Source: Pseudonocardia sp.
GTDB lineage: Bacteria > Actinomycetota > Actinomycetes > Mycobacteriales > Pseudonocardiaceae
NCBI GenBank assembly: GCA_019244295.1
Contig: JAFASX010000009.1
Span: forward strand, 1-64,000
Direction: 5' to 3'
DNA length: 64,000 nt
Part shown: positions 1 to 9,052 of the stretch, piece by piece
Layout of the letters: every line of letters starts with the position of its first letter
Position numbering within the stretch: position 1 is the stretch's first letter
The notes under the pieces: model-generated
What the model saw: only the letters and a program-made list of their open reading frames with translations
Databases searched by the model: none
Told to the model about the DNA's origin: nothing
Translations under genes and position numbers: made by a program

Positions 1-147
1 AGCGTCCAAGCCGCCTACGCCACGTGGCTTCGGTTTGGCCGGCCCGGCATCGAGGAGTTCGGTGTGACTGCCTGGGATGACACTAGCCAGCAGTATGTCT
101 GGTACGAGCATCCGGACTCAAGCTACCGCTGGCCACTCCCGTTGTGA
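1..147 (+). CDS. 3' end of unidentified protein gene (partial)
   Basis: The window opens inside a plus-strand gene. Its last 48 codons are read in frame 1 and end with TGA at 145-147. The visible tail is rich in aromatic residues (AYATWLRFGRPG, then YVWYEHPDSSYRW). I do not recognise the family and no domain can be named from so short a piece. In related genomes a gene facing the trxA block sits between it and parB, so this may be that gene. The 206 bases between its stop and the trxA stop show nothing I can support. Confidence 0.55.
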   Translation, partial: SVQAAYATWLRFGRPGIEEFGVTAWDDTSQQYVWYEHPDSSYRWPLPL

Positions 148-353
148 GGTACGGCTGAACTCGCTGAGCAATAATGAAAACCTGTGGATGAGTAAGATCA
201 ACGGAGGGTCGTACCCTCCCGTTCGTCCTGATGGTTTCAAGCACAGGCCGGCGTCACCTAACGCCGGTCGGGAAGATACGACCGATGGTGAGGGTAGCGG
301 CGGACGCGGAGGCCGCTGAGCGGGATCGCGCGGTGGATGGTTCGATGGACGGC

Positions 354-680
354 TCAAGCCAAGTAGTTGGCCAGGTCGTGGAGCAGCGCAGCCTTCGGCT
401 TCGCACCGACGATCTGCTTGACTACCTCACCATCTTGAAAAACAATCATCGTGGGGATCGACATAATCTCGTAGTTCCGAGCCGTTCTGGGGTTGGCGTC
501 GACGTCCAGCTTGGCCACGGTAATCTTGTCGGGGTGCTTCTCGGCGATCTCGTCGAGAACCGGAGCCACCATTTTGCACGGGCCGCACCAGGCTGCCCAG
601 AAATCCACTAGCACGGTCTTCTTGCTGCCCAGCACCTCCTTGTCGAAGGAGTCGTCGGTCACAGTTACCGTTTTAGTCAT
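354..680 (-). CDS. trxA: Thioredoxin
   Basis: A 108-residue cytoplasmic thioredoxin, the usual length for the family. The redox-active motif WCGPCK is near residue 31, and the cis-proline loop SIPT is near residue 74. It reduces protein disulfides with electrons from thioredoxin reductase, which is encoded just upstream on the same strand with a 55-bp gap. The two genes probably share the sigma-R-like promoter ahead of trxB. ATG start at 680. Confidence 0.97.
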   Translation of the reverse strand: MTKTVTVTDDSFDKEVLGSKKTVLVDFWAAWCGPCKMVAPVLDEIAEKHPDKITVAKLDVDANPRTARNYEIMSIPTMIVFQDGEVVKQIVGAKPKAALLHDLANYLA

Positions 681-735
681 CGTTGCTCCGTTCTATCGTG
701 GGATGAGCGTGGATCAGTTTGGCTGGCTATCGCTG

Positions 736-1722
736 TCATCGGCCGGTTCCCACTTGCTCGATCACCGATCGGTGGTCGCTAGGCTCGAGATTCAGCGGGT
801 GTTCGGCAAGCCAGCGTTCGGCGTCGATCGACGCTGCGCAACCGGAACCGGCCGCTGTGACGGCCTGCCGGTAGGTGTGGTCCACCAGATCTCCGGCGGC
901 GAATACGCCAGGAATTTCGGTGCGCGTGGTGGGCGCATCGACCAATATGTATCCCTTTTCGTCGGTGGACAGCTGGTCACGGACGAGCTCACTGCGCGGG
1001 TCGTGTCCGATTGCCACGAACAACGCACTGACCTCCAGGATGGACTCTTCGCCGGAGGCGACGTCGCGCAGCCGCAGACCGCGGACCGTGCTCTCGCCGA
1101 GCACTTCCTCGACAGTGACTCCGGTACGCCACCGGATCTTTGGGTCGTTCTTGGCGCGCCCGAGCATGATCCGAGAAGCGCGGAACTCGTGGCGTCGGTG
1201 CACGAGGGTCACCGAACGGGCGAAACGGGTCAGGAAGGTTGCCTCTTCCATCGCCGAGTCCCCGCCGCCGACAACCGCGATGTCCTGGTCACGGAAGAAG
1301 AACCCGTCACAGGTCGCACACGAGCTCACCCCGCGCCCGAGCAGCAGTTGCTCCCCGGGCACATGGAGATACCGAGCGGCCGCACCCATTGCCAGGATGA
1401 CCGCACGCGCCCGATACACGACCCCGTGCGCGGTGACCGTCTTGACCGGCCCAGTCAGCTCCACCGAATCAACATCCTCGGCTCGCAACTCGGCCCCGAA
1501 CCGCCTAGCCTGCGCCCGCATCTGCTCCATCAGCTCGGGGCCCATGATGCTTTCGGCAAACCCTGGATAGTTCTCCACCTCGGTTGTGGTCATCAGCGCG
1601 CCACCGAACTGGCTGCCCTCAAAGACCAGCGGTTTGAGCAGAGCTCGCGCGGCATAGATAGCCGCCGTGTAGCCGGCCGGGCCCGACCCGATGATCACTA
1701 GTTCCCGCAGGTCGCTGTCCAT
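736..1722 (-). CDS. trxB: Thioredoxin-disulfide reductase
   Basis: A 328-residue FAD/NADPH-dependent flavoprotein that reduces thioredoxin. The N-terminal FAD-binding motif is [17 protein letters not shown] (about residues 10-26). The redox-active CATC is near residue 136, followed by the NADPH-binding [12 protein letters not shown] (about 151-162). The C-terminal FAD motif FAAGDLVD is near residue 278. The start is ATG at 1722, preceded by a GAGG/GGAC-rich ribosome-binding region. It is the first gene of a trxB-trxA operon. Confidence 0.97.
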   Translation of the reverse strand: MDSDLRELVIIGSGPAGYTAAIYAARALLKPLVFEGSQFGGALMTTTEVENYPGFAESIMGPELMEQMRAQARRFGAELRAEDVDSVELTGPVKTVTAHGVVYRARAVILAMGAAARYLHVPGEQLLLGRGVSSCATCDGFFFRDQDIAVVGGGDSAMEEATFLTRFARSVTLVHRRHEFRASRIMLGRAKNDPKIRWRTGVTVEEVLGESTVRGLRLRDVASGEESILEVSALFVAIGHDPRSELVRDQLSTDEKGYILVDAPTTRTEIPGVFAAGDLVDHTYRQAVTAAGSGCAASIDAERWLAEHPLNLEPSDHRSVIEQVGTGR

Positions 1723-1771
1723 CTGGTCCGTCCGTTCCTCATCGGTCGCTGACCACCGCCGCCACAGCTAT

Positions 1772-1799
1772 CAACACGATCCTAGAAATCAGCATTCCC
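1772..1799 (-). promoter_or_regulatory. Sigma-R/sigma-H type promoter of trxB-trxA
   Basis: On the minus strand GGGAAT (1799-1794) is followed, after exactly 18 bases, by GTTG (1775-1772). This matches the thiol-stress ECF sigma promoter consensus (GGGAAY, 16-20 bases, GTT) known for Streptomyces SigR and mycobacterial SigH. trxBA is a classical target of those sigma factors. The implied 5' leader before the trxB ATG (1722) is about 40 nt. The site overlaps the dead 3' end of the anti-sigma gene. The match is seen directly; its use is inferred. Confidence 0.6.
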
Positions 1800-2315
1800 G
1801 GTAATGGGGGCGTCAACCCCCATGGTGGTATCGGCGATGATAACCGCGTGGTCCGGACCATAGTCCGGGTTCATCACCAACAGCCTTACTTGCCCTGGCC
1901 GAGCGCCGGCAAACACCAGCAACACCCAGGCTGTCCGTCCAGCGGTACCTTCCGCCCGCTAAGCGGATCGCCGCTACGCACGCCAAGTCTGGTTAGGCAT
2001 ACGCTTCGGATCGCCGGATTGGCTAGCCGACCCAGGTCGTGCCCCGGAGCTCGCCGACGAGGCAATCGTCGGCTCGCCGCGCCTCGGTTCCACCGGATCT
2101 TGGCTCGCCGTGACCGGGCGCAACTGCGCGAGAGCGGCGTGCCAACGGGCCACTAGCTCGACCGGCGGCGCTGGAGGTACAGCGGCGGCCAGCTCGGCTC
2201 GGGTGCGCGCTAGGGCGGCAACTAATGCAGCCGCGTCCGGATCTTGGTTGACGTCGACGTGTTCGCGCAGGTGGCTTGCTTGATCGGGACTTTCTGACCA
2301 GGGCAGGTCCTTCAC
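1782..2315 (-). pseudogene. rsmA: Decayed anti-sigma-M factor gene
   Basis: The gene begins with GTG at 2315, overlapping the sigM stop by 4 bp (translational coupling). It reads 113 codons to a stop at 1974, with anti-sigma-like text (ALVAALARTRAELAAAVPP). No membrane segment follows. Beyond that stop, a second frame (from about 1975 down to 1925) reads SGDPLSGRKVPLDGQPG. A third frame (1922 to TAG at 1782) reads LLVFAGARPGQVRLLVM and ends ...IIADTTMG. These match the conserved extracellular C-terminus of actinobacterial SigM anti-sigma proteins as I recall it. The transmembrane helix and most of the middle are missing. I read this as an inactivated gene with at least one deletion and two frame changes. 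A short soluble product of the first frame could still be made. Confidence 0.65.
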
Positions 2316-2875
2316 CGGTGCTCCTGGGCAGGTTGAAGGGTGCGCAGGTGACCGAGCTGCTCGGCAAGGCGCAGCCGACCCCGAGCACAGCGGCTCTTGA
2401 CCGTGCCCACCGGTATGCCCAGTAGCGCCGCCGCTTCGGCTGTCGCGTAGCCCTGCATATCGACAAGGACGATGGGCAGCCGTTGCTCCGGCGGTAGACC
2501 GGCCAGTGCCTGCCAGACGTCCAGCCGTAACTCCCGCTCGGCAATGGGATCACGATGGCTGGGTAACTCGTCGAAATCGTCGCTGGGAAGCGGAGTCGCC
2601 GTCCGGATGCTGTTGCGGCGGCGGCGGTCTAGACAGATGTTGACCAGAATGCGTAGTACCCAGCTGTACACCGAAGACTCGGCTCGGAACCCGCCCGCGC
2701 CCTGGTGCGCGCGGATCAGTGCATCCTGGACCGCCTCCGCGGCGTCCTCCTGACTGTCCAGGGCGTGCCGTGCGACCAGCCAGAGCCGGGGCATCAGCCG
2801 GTCAGCCAGCTCGGCAAACGCATGCGGGTCCCCGGCCAGGTGAGCCGCCAAGAGCTCGCCGTCCGTTCGAATCAC
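2312..2875 (-). CDS. sigM: ECF RNA polymerase sigma factor SigM
   Basis: A 187-residue group 4 sigma factor of typical length. Region 2 spans about residues 25-90 (RLWLVARHALDSQEDAAEAV, then the DNA-melting/-10 helix with VYSWVLRILVNICLDRRRR). Region 4 is near 120-175, with the helix-turn-helix YATAEAAALLGIPVGTVKSR. The start is GTG at 2875. Its position between the trx/rsmA side and the pseudokinase-murJ side is the conserved sigM location. The adjacent anti-sigma gene is decayed, so control of this factor may differ from the norm. Confidence 0.93.
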   Translation of the reverse strand: MIRTDGELLAAHLAGDPHAFAELADRLMPRLWLVARHALDSQEDAAEAVQDALIRAHQGAGGFRAESSVYSWVLRILVNICLDRRRRNSIRTATPLPSDDFDELPSHRDPIAERELRLDVWQALAGLPPEQRLPIVLVDMQGYATAEAAALLGIPVGTVKSRCARGRLRLAEQLGHLRTLQPAQEHR

Positions 2876-2935
2876 ACGGCGAGGCTAGGCCAAGGGGCTC
2901 TCCGGCGGGCCGGATTGGCAAAACCGACCCCCGGA

Positions 2936-4588
2936 TCATCCAGTAGCGCGTTCGAACTGAAGATGGGAGATCTCGGTGACGTTCTGGTCACCGCCGCCGC
3001 CCAACTTTGTGATCCACAGCAGTACGTGCTGAACTGGCTGGCTACCGGCCAGCGAGACCTGAGTCTCGTTGTTGCGCACGGTCACCGTCGTGATCAGCAC
3101 AGTCTGGGCCAGGGTGTTGTCCGGGCTGGTCGTGGACCGGATCTCGATCCGACTGCCCTCGCTCGGTGAGGATATCGTCAGGTTGGACAGCTGCACCGGC
3201 GAAGCGAACGACACCAGGAGACCGACGCCGGGCTTGAGCGCGGGGAAAGGTTGCCGGTAGATGTAGGTGCTCCAGCTGGAACGCGGATTGTCGTCAACGG
3301 TGCGAGCCGCCCGGCCCGCGTTGTCTGGGTCCCCGGTGGGGTCGAAGACCTCAACAGCACTCGGGCGCACGACCTCGGCCGGGGAGAGCGAGGTGCCTTG
3401 AGCTGGACCGTTCGACGGGCTGGCGACCACGATCCGAGGTCCTTGCGACGGGGTGACGTCAAAGATCGAGCCGACCTGTACTCCGACGTAGGCGAGTACC
3501 ACGAGCACCGCGAGGCCAAGGCCACCCAGTCCGATGTGGAGTTTGCGCCGTCGGTGGCGATCGGATACCGGCAGCGGCGCGGGCCGGACCTGCCACACTT
3601 CATCCGCCTCCGTTTGGGCCCCGTCGTCCGGAGGCGGCAGCAGGGCGACTTCCTTTTCGGCGGCGAGCAGGTCGCTCAACACCGTGTGCACGGCCGCCGC
3701 TGTGCGCACCTGGCCGTGCGGTGCGCCGGCTCCCAACGCACCCAGGGCGAGCGCGCCCACCTCTAGCGGGAGACCCGGTCGAAGGAGCCACGGTGGCACA
3801 ACCGCGTCCTGGACATCACGTGGTGCGGCCGGCAACCCGGCGAGTTCGGCGTCCGTTCCAGACAGCGGCCAGTGCCTGGTCAGCAAGGCATACAGCGTTG
3901 CGCCGAGCCCACGTACGTCGTCGGCCGGTGTGCATTCGGGGGGCGGCAGCGCAAACGCGATCCGAACGCCACCGTCCTGAGCAATCCGGATCCGCTGTGG
4001 GTGCGCACATCCCAACACCAGACCCAGCCGGTGGGCGGCCTCGGCGCCCTGAGCCAATGGGTCGAGCAGGGTGAGCACCGATACGGTTCGCAGCGGACCC
4101 GCGGCCAGAGCTTCGGCGAGGCTCTGGCCTGGCACCCACTCGGTGACCGCAAGGCCGAGTACATCCTGCGGCAACCCCCCGTCGTCCCGGCTGACTTCCT
4201 GGTGCATGACGTCTAGCAGCCGAGCGCAGCCGGGATGCTCGAACCGACCCCAACGCAGTGCCTTACTGATCATCTCGACAGCTCGCTCGGACTCCGAGGG
4301 CTCGCCGGATCTCTGCAGCATGGTCAGGCCCACGTCGCGCTGCAGAACGATATCGCGGGCTTGCCAGAAAGCGGCCCGCGCCGAAGTATCGGTACCGACC
4401 TGAGCCAACAGGCGATACCGACCGGCAATCATGATGCCGACGGCCGTGTTCGGCGGTCGTGCTCTGTCTAATGGCGGCTCGTCAGGTGATGGTTTGTCCG
4501 ACGGTGTGTCCAGGAATGGCTCGCCTGCTGACGACGTGTTTGATGCCGACGGTATGGCGGCCGGGTGCTGCTCCGACTGCCTGCTCAC
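2936..4588 (-). CDS. Membrane-anchored serine/threonine pseudokinase (MurJ partner type)
   Basis: A 550-residue protein. It has a low-complexity N-terminus of about 50 residues and a kinase-like domain (about 52-310, starting IAGRYRLLAQVGTD). A basic stretch (DRHRRRK) precedes one transmembrane helix near 350-370, and an extracellular beta-rich domain follows (about 395-550). The kinase catalytic HRD and DFG motifs are absent (the region reads GLVLGCAHPQRIRI), as in the pseudokinase part of the mycobacterial MurJ-like protein Rv3910. There the kinase-like part is fused to the flippase; here it is a separate gene 111 bp downstream of murJ. It probably regulates lipid II flipping through an FHA-domain partner, which is inferred from the family. 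Confidence 0.85.
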   Translation of the reverse strand: MSRQSEQHPAAIPSASNTSSAGEPFLDTPSDKPSPDEPPLDRARPPNTAVGIMIAGRYRLLAQVGTDTSARAAFWQARDIVLQRDVGLTMLQRSGEPSESERAVEMISKALRWGRFEHPGCARLLDVMHQEVSRDDGGLPQDVLGLAVTEWVPGQSLAEALAAGPLRTVSVLTLLDPLAQGAEAAHRLGLVLGCAHPQRIRIAQDGGVRIAFALPPPECTPADDVRGLGATLYALLTRHWPLSGTDAELAGLPAAPRDVQDAVVPPWLLRPGLPLEVGALALGALGAGAPHGQVRTAAAVHTVLSDLLAAEKEVALLPPPDDGAQTEADEVWQVRPAPLPVSDRHRRRKLHIGLGGLGLAVLVVLAYVGVQVGSIFDVTPSQGPRIVVASPSNGPAQGTSLSPAEVVRPSAVEVFDPTGDPDNAGRAARTVDDNPRSSWSTYIYRQPFPALKPGVGLLVSFASPVQLSNLTISSPSEGSRIEIRSTTSPDNTLAQTVLITTVTVRNNETQVSLAGSQPVQHVLLWITKLGGGGDQNVTEISHLQFERATG

Positions 4589-4699
4589 GCGGCTGCCCCC
4601 TCCCCCATGGCCGGACCGCTGCCCATCACCCAGCGTACGTCAGGTATGCCCTCAGGGTTCGCATTTGCGGCGCAGCTGAGATACGGACGTCACCGATTC

Positions 4700-6349
4700 T
4701 CAGCCCCGGGCGCGCCCGCCGAACCGAGCCCACAGCGGCGCCACCTCGGCCAGCCGCACCGCGCGCATCGCTATCAGCGTCACCATCAGTACAGCCACGC
4801 TACCCACGGTCAACACTACCCAGGCCTGGGTAACTGGAGACAGCCGGGCGGCTGGTTGACCCAGATGCACCGCCAGGACCATACCGATCCCCGCGAGCCC
4901 ACCGAGACCCGAGGCCACCGTGGTTTTACCCACCGTCACCAACACCGCTGAGGTATTCAGCGAACCCAGCCGGATGCGCAACCAGAGCTGGCCAACTACG
5001 GCACCGACCACGAATGACACGGCGTTGGCCACCGCCAAGCCGAGCACCACCTGTTTGTCCTCCAGCAGCAACGGGCAGATCAGCAGCATGGGTATCTTGA
5101 TCGCCACAATGATCAGCTGAATAAGGGTTGGCGTGCGGGCGTCGTTCATGGCATAGAAGACCCGCAGCTGCAACATTACTAACGCGAAGGGCAACAGACC
5201 GAAAGCGGAGACGGCCACGGTGGCGCCCAGCCTGGCGGCGTCGGCCTGGCTACTGTGCCCGAGGCTGAACAAGGCGACCCCGATTGAAGGGCCCAACACT
5301 GTGATCAGCACGGTGACGGGCACCAAGGTGACCGTCGAGTAGCGCGCACCCATGGACAGGTCCCTGAGCACGTCGCTAATCCGGCCCTCGGCGGCCGAGC
5401 GACTCATCCGGGGTAGCAACGCGGTCAGCAGCGAGACTCCGAGCACCCCGTAGGGCATCTGCAGCAGCAGCCATGCGGTCGCATAGGTGGACACGCTGCC
5501 CTGGTCCGCAGCGGCCGCTACCTGGTTGGTCATCACGTACCCGACCTGCCCGATGAGTACGTATGCGGTAACCCACATGGCCAGCCCGCCGGCCTCGGAC
5601 AGCCGACGGTCCCAACCCCAGCGCGGCCGCCACCGGAACCCGACCCGGCGCATCGCGGGTAGCAGCACCAGCGCCTGCAGCACGATACCCAAGGTTGTGC
5701 CTAGGCCGAGCACCAGGAGTTTCGGGTTAGCCAGTCGAACCGGGTCGAGGCTGATCTCGCCGTTCATCCGGAAGTAGACGCCCAGCACACCGAGCATCAC
5801 CAGGTTGTTCAGTACCGGCGCCCACGCGAACGAACCGAACATGCCCTTGGTGTTCAGGATTGCCCCGAACAGCGCGCCCAGGCCGTAGAACACGATCTCC
5901 GGTAGCAGCAATACCGCGAATGCGGTTGCCAGGTCAGGATTGGCCTTCGTGGTCGAGCCGAGGTAGAGCGTGGTGAGTAACGGTGCGGTCACTATCGCGA
6001 TGGCTGTGGCCGCCAGCAGCAGCACGGTGGCCATGGTGAGCAGTTTCTGAGTGTATTCCTCGCCGCCGTCTGGGTCCTCGGCCTGGGCACGCACCAGTAG
6101 AGGCACCATCACACTGGTGAGCACACCGCCCAGCAGTAGCTCGTAGACGATGTTGGGCAAGGTGTTCGCCACCGTGTACGAGTCGTTGACGACCCCTAGC
6201 CCGATGGCCGCCACCAACGCGATCTGGCGGGCGAAACCGGTCAGCCGGCTGACCAAGCTGGCCAAAGCCATCGAACCGCTGGCGCGCAGCAGGGAGCTCC
6301 GGGACAGCGGAGCCGGAAACCTCGCCGTTGCCGAGTCCCCGACCGTCAA
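4700..6349 (-). CDS. murJ: Lipid II flippase MurJ (MviN family)
   Basis: A polytopic MOP-superfamily membrane protein that moves lipid II across the membrane for peptidoglycan synthesis. The core begins SLLRASGSMALASLVSRLTG and carries about 14 hydrophobic helices to the end. The proposed start is TTG at 6349, whose TTGA overlaps the stop of the upstream gene (TGA at 6346-6348), giving 549 aa. The frame stays open upstream to 6679, but that would overlap the preceding gene by over 300 bp and gives unconvincing sequence. The ribosome-binding site for TTG is weak, so the start remains uncertain. Confidence 0.92.
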   Translation of the reverse strand: MTVGDSATARFPAPLSRSSLLRASGSMALASLVSRLTGFARQIALVAAIGLGVVNDSYTVANTLPNIVYELLLGGVLTSVMVPLLVRAQAEDPDGGEEYTQKLLTMATVLLLAATAIAIVTAPLLTTLYLGSTTKANPDLATAFAVLLLPEIVFYGLGALFGAILNTKGMFGSFAWAPVLNNLVMLGVLGVYFRMNGEISLDPVRLANPKLLVLGLGTTLGIVLQALVLLPAMRRVGFRWRPRWGWDRRLSEAGGLAMWVTAYVLIGQVGYVMTNQVAAAADQGSVSTYATAWLLLQMPYGVLGVSLLTALLPRMSRSAAEGRISDVLRDLSMGARYSTVTLVPVTVLITVLGPSIGVALFSLGHSSQADAARLGATVAVSAFGLLPFALVMLQLRVFYAMNDARTPTLIQLIIVAIKIPMLLICPLLLEDKQVVLGLAVANAVSFVVGAVVGQLWLRIRLGSLNTSAVLVTVGKTTVASGLGGLAGIGMVLAVHLGQPAARLSPVTQAWVVLTVGSVAVLMVTLIAMRAVRLAEVAPLWARFGGRARG

Positions 6350-8964
6350 CGGCCCGGATCCGCGGGTAGCTGGGGTGGGCAATCTCGGGGCGCGGGGTTC
6401 GGCATCGGAGCAAGGCCTGGTTGCGTCGACGTGACGGGTCGGCTCGGCCCAACCAGACGGGCGAGGCCGCTGGACTGTGTCGGTGGTCTCGGGCCCGTCA
6501 GCGTGCCTGGCCGGGACGCCCACAACGTCGGATCGTAGCCGCAGTCCCACTTCGGTATCGTTGCGGGCTCGTCGAGAGGTGCCAGGGTGGCTGATTCTGG
6601 CCGTCCAACGCGCACTCGTCGAACTATGCGGCGCACCGCCAGTGTTACCAACAGCACGCCAGCTGTTCCGGTCAACCACAGGGTGATCGTGCCGTACGCG
6701 GTGGATCGCAGTTGCAACCGGCTCGGTGGGCCGAGTGGCCCGCCAGTCAGGGTGGTCAGTCGGGCCTCCACGCTGAACTGGCCCGATTTGGTCAACTGTG
6801 AGTTCACTCTGAGTTGCAACCGGCCCAGCGGCGGGATGTGTTGGGTGGGGATCGGAGCGGTGCGCATGCCCGGGGTATTGGACAGCGCGACCCGCACGTT
6901 CATCGCCACCGGCAGCCCGTTGGCCAGGGTCACCGGCAGGGGCGCTTCGCGGTCGCCGAGCGCGTACGGGCTCGGTGGTTCCAGCACCCGCACCAGCGAA
7001 CGCAGCAGCCGTACCCGGTCTGTGATGGTCTTGACGGCCGCGGCTGACTGATCAGGATGGCCACGCCATACCGTCGAGGCTGCCCGCAGCAGACCCTCAG
7101 TGATCGGGTCGAACACCTGCGCCGGGGTAGCGCCGACGCCGGGCTCGGCGGCGGCGGCCGAACGTAATTCGGCCGCGCCGTCGCGGGCGGCGCGCAACGC
7201 GGCGGTGGCTGAGGCCGGTACTTCCCGACCTCCTGCTCGCAGCGAGTAGACGAGCCTGGCGCTGATCCTGGTGGTATCCGTCCCGCTACCTGGGCCGCCG
7301 GCCATCGGGGCGGATAGGAACTGTCCTGTGCTGATCAGGGCGCTGATCGTGGATAACAACTCGCGAGCGTCAGAGGCGGATGTGTTCCAACGATGGGGCG
7401 GCGCCACCACTAGCGGTGATCCCGCCGAGGCTGGATCGAGCGCCCGGAACACCACGGCACCGATCAAGTCCTGACCGGATAGCGCCGAGCCGGTGCCGGC
7501 TGGGTTGGTACTGGTGTTGGTGGTGAGCGAACCCAGCCCTCGGCCCCCGGTCGATCTGGTGACTTGGTCGAGGCCTCCGCTGACCGAAACGGACGAAGTG
7601 CCACTGGCGGCCAGGGTGAGGAGTGGATCAGCCAGGATGCCGATCGGGGGAGCCGCGGTGCGGTCGGTGCGCGGAGCAGCGATTCGCACCGTTCCTCCGA
7701 TGGCGTCCCGGTTGGTCCGCCCGCTCTGCTCGACTCCGTCCATAGACAGCACCACATTGCGTTCGCCGACTCCTAACAGATCTATCAGCGAATGTTCATC
7801 GAGCAATCCGTCGGCTGGCCAGGTGGTGTCAGCACGGACCGGGGTGCCCAGGATTTCTCCCGCGATGCGGGCGCCGTCCCGGACCGCGTATCCGACAAGA
7901 TCGTTCAATCCGGCCCGGGACAGCGCCACGAGGTCGGCGTCGGCGTAGGGAAGCGCAAGCACGCAGTGCCCGGCCGCCGCGACGCGCAATCGAGCTAGCC
8001 ACACGGCCGCGGCTTTCGCCCCTTGGCCATCCCTTTCCTGGCCGCGGCTGTCGCGGACTCGGTAGCCGCCGCTGATATCTCGAACGGTACGCAGTAGGTC
8101 TGGGTCTACGGCCAGGCATATCGCGTCTCGCAGCGCCGAGCCGCGTGGCGCCGCGGTCTCCAATGCGCCCAGCAGGCCGTCCAGCCGACCGCCGTAGCTC
8201 AGCTCGCCCGCCAGCTCGTCGTCGCTGAGTAGCACCGGTTCACCTGGTCCGGTCGGCAGCCGATGTGGCCGGTCGGCGAGCGGATAGAGCACCGTCACCG
8301 GGTTGCTGCTCGGTGGCCGGCCGCTGATCAGCGACATTGTCGGCGACTTCTCGGCCGCCTTCGATCTGGCGGGTACGGGAGGGCCAAGCTCGCCTGGGAG
8401 GGTGGGTTCACCTGGTCCGGCGGGAAGCCCCAGCACCGGAAGCAACACTTGTATCGAGGCGAGCCGGACGCGCTGACCATCTATTGGCGCGCCATTGGTG
8501 CTGATCAGTATCTGGTAAATGCCCGTGCGCTGTAACGCCAGCGTGCTGGCCTCCGGGCCGCGCAGCGGCACGGTGAGCCGGATTGGCAGCCGTTGCCCCG
8601 GGGCGAGGATGTCCGCCAACGGGGTGAACGCGGGGGTGACTGTGTCGGTGGCCGCGGTACCACCGAGCGCGGTCCGCAGGTCGCCTTCGGTGCGCAGCCG
8701 GTCTCCTCGTTGGGTACGGATTGCCACTTCGGTCACTGGCTCGTCGCCGGTATTGGTCAACTCGCCGGCCACCGTCAGCGCGGGCGGACTGTTGGCGGTG
8801 ACCACCCGAGGCGTCATATCCGTAATCCGCAGATCAAGCCGGAGCCCTTTCGTCGCGGCCGAAGCGAGCGGCGCGCCCGGTCCGGAGGCCAGCCCCAACA
8901 GCGTCAGCGCCAGCAGCGCCACCACAACAAACGAAGCGGACAGTCGGTGCCGACCACCGATCAC
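6346..8964 (-). CDS. Large secreted/membrane-anchored protein of the MurJ locus (Rv3909-like, DUF6049-type)
   Basis: An 872-residue protein between the Nudix gene and murJ, the position of mycobacterial Rv3909. I chose GTG at 8964 because GGGAGG lies 7 nt upstream. This places a signal peptide at the N-terminus (RHRLSASFVVVALLALTLLG, ending near ASA). A TTG 63 bp further upstream would add a poor leader. The body is a long extracytoplasmic region, with a C-terminal transmembrane helix near residue 790 (TLWLTGTAGVLLVTLAVRRI) and a short proline-rich cytoplasmic tail. The function is unknown; context suggests envelope assembly together with MurJ. Confidence 0.87.
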   Translation of the reverse strand: MIGGRHRLSASFVVVALLALTLLGLASGPGAPLASAATKGLRLDLRITDMTPRVVTANSPPALTVAGELTNTGDEPVTEVAIRTQRGDRLRTEGDLRTALGGTAATDTVTPAFTPLADILAPGQRLPIRLTVPLRGPEASTLALQRTGIYQILISTNGAPIDGQRVRLASIQVLLPVLGLPAGPGEPTLPGELGPPVPARSKAAEKSPTMSLISGRPPSSNPVTVLYPLADRPHRLPTGPGEPVLLSDDELAGELSYGGRLDGLLGALETAAPRGSALRDAICLAVDPDLLRTVRDISGGYRVRDSRGQERDGQGAKAAAVWLARLRVAAAGHCVLALPYADADLVALSRAGLNDLVGYAVRDGARIAGEILGTPVRADTTWPADGLLDEHSLIDLLGVGERNVVLSMDGVEQSGRTNRDAIGGTVRIAAPRTDRTAAPPIGILADPLLTLAASGTSSVSVSGGLDQVTRSTGGRGLGSLTTNTSTNPAGTGSALSGQDLIGAVVFRALDPASAGSPLVVAPPHRWNTSASDARELLSTISALISTGQFLSAPMAGGPGSGTDTTRISARLVYSLRAGGREVPASATAALRAARDGAAELRSAAAAEPGVGATPAQVFDPITEGLLRAASTVWRGHPDQSAAAVKTITDRVRLLRSLVRVLEPPSPYALGDREAPLPVTLANGLPVAMNVRVALSNTPGMRTAPIPTQHIPPLGRLQLRVNSQLTKSGQFSVEARLTTLTGGPLGPPSRLQLRSTAYGTITLWLTGTAGVLLVTLAVRRIVRRVRVGRPESATLAPLDEPATIPKWDCGYDPTLWASRPGTLTGPRPPTQSSGLARLVGPSRPVTSTQPGLAPMPNPAPRDCPPQLPADPGR

Positions 8965-9052
8965 CGGATCGCCTCCCGCTCGGTTCGCCCCCTGGCTGGC
9001 CGGGTGCTGGGTCTTGACCCCCCGCAACCCGGTGTCGCCGCTGGTCGGGTGG

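Noticed and set aside
493..1701. 402-codon plus-strand open frame opposite trxB and trxA.
   Set aside because: Antisense shadow of well-supported genes; composition is typical of the opposite strand of high-GC coding DNA and no motif is present.
6349..6679. Upstream extension of the murJ frame by 110 codons.
   Set aside because: Would overlap the preceding gene by over 300 bp and encodes basic, unconserved text; the TTG overlapping the upstream stop is preferred.
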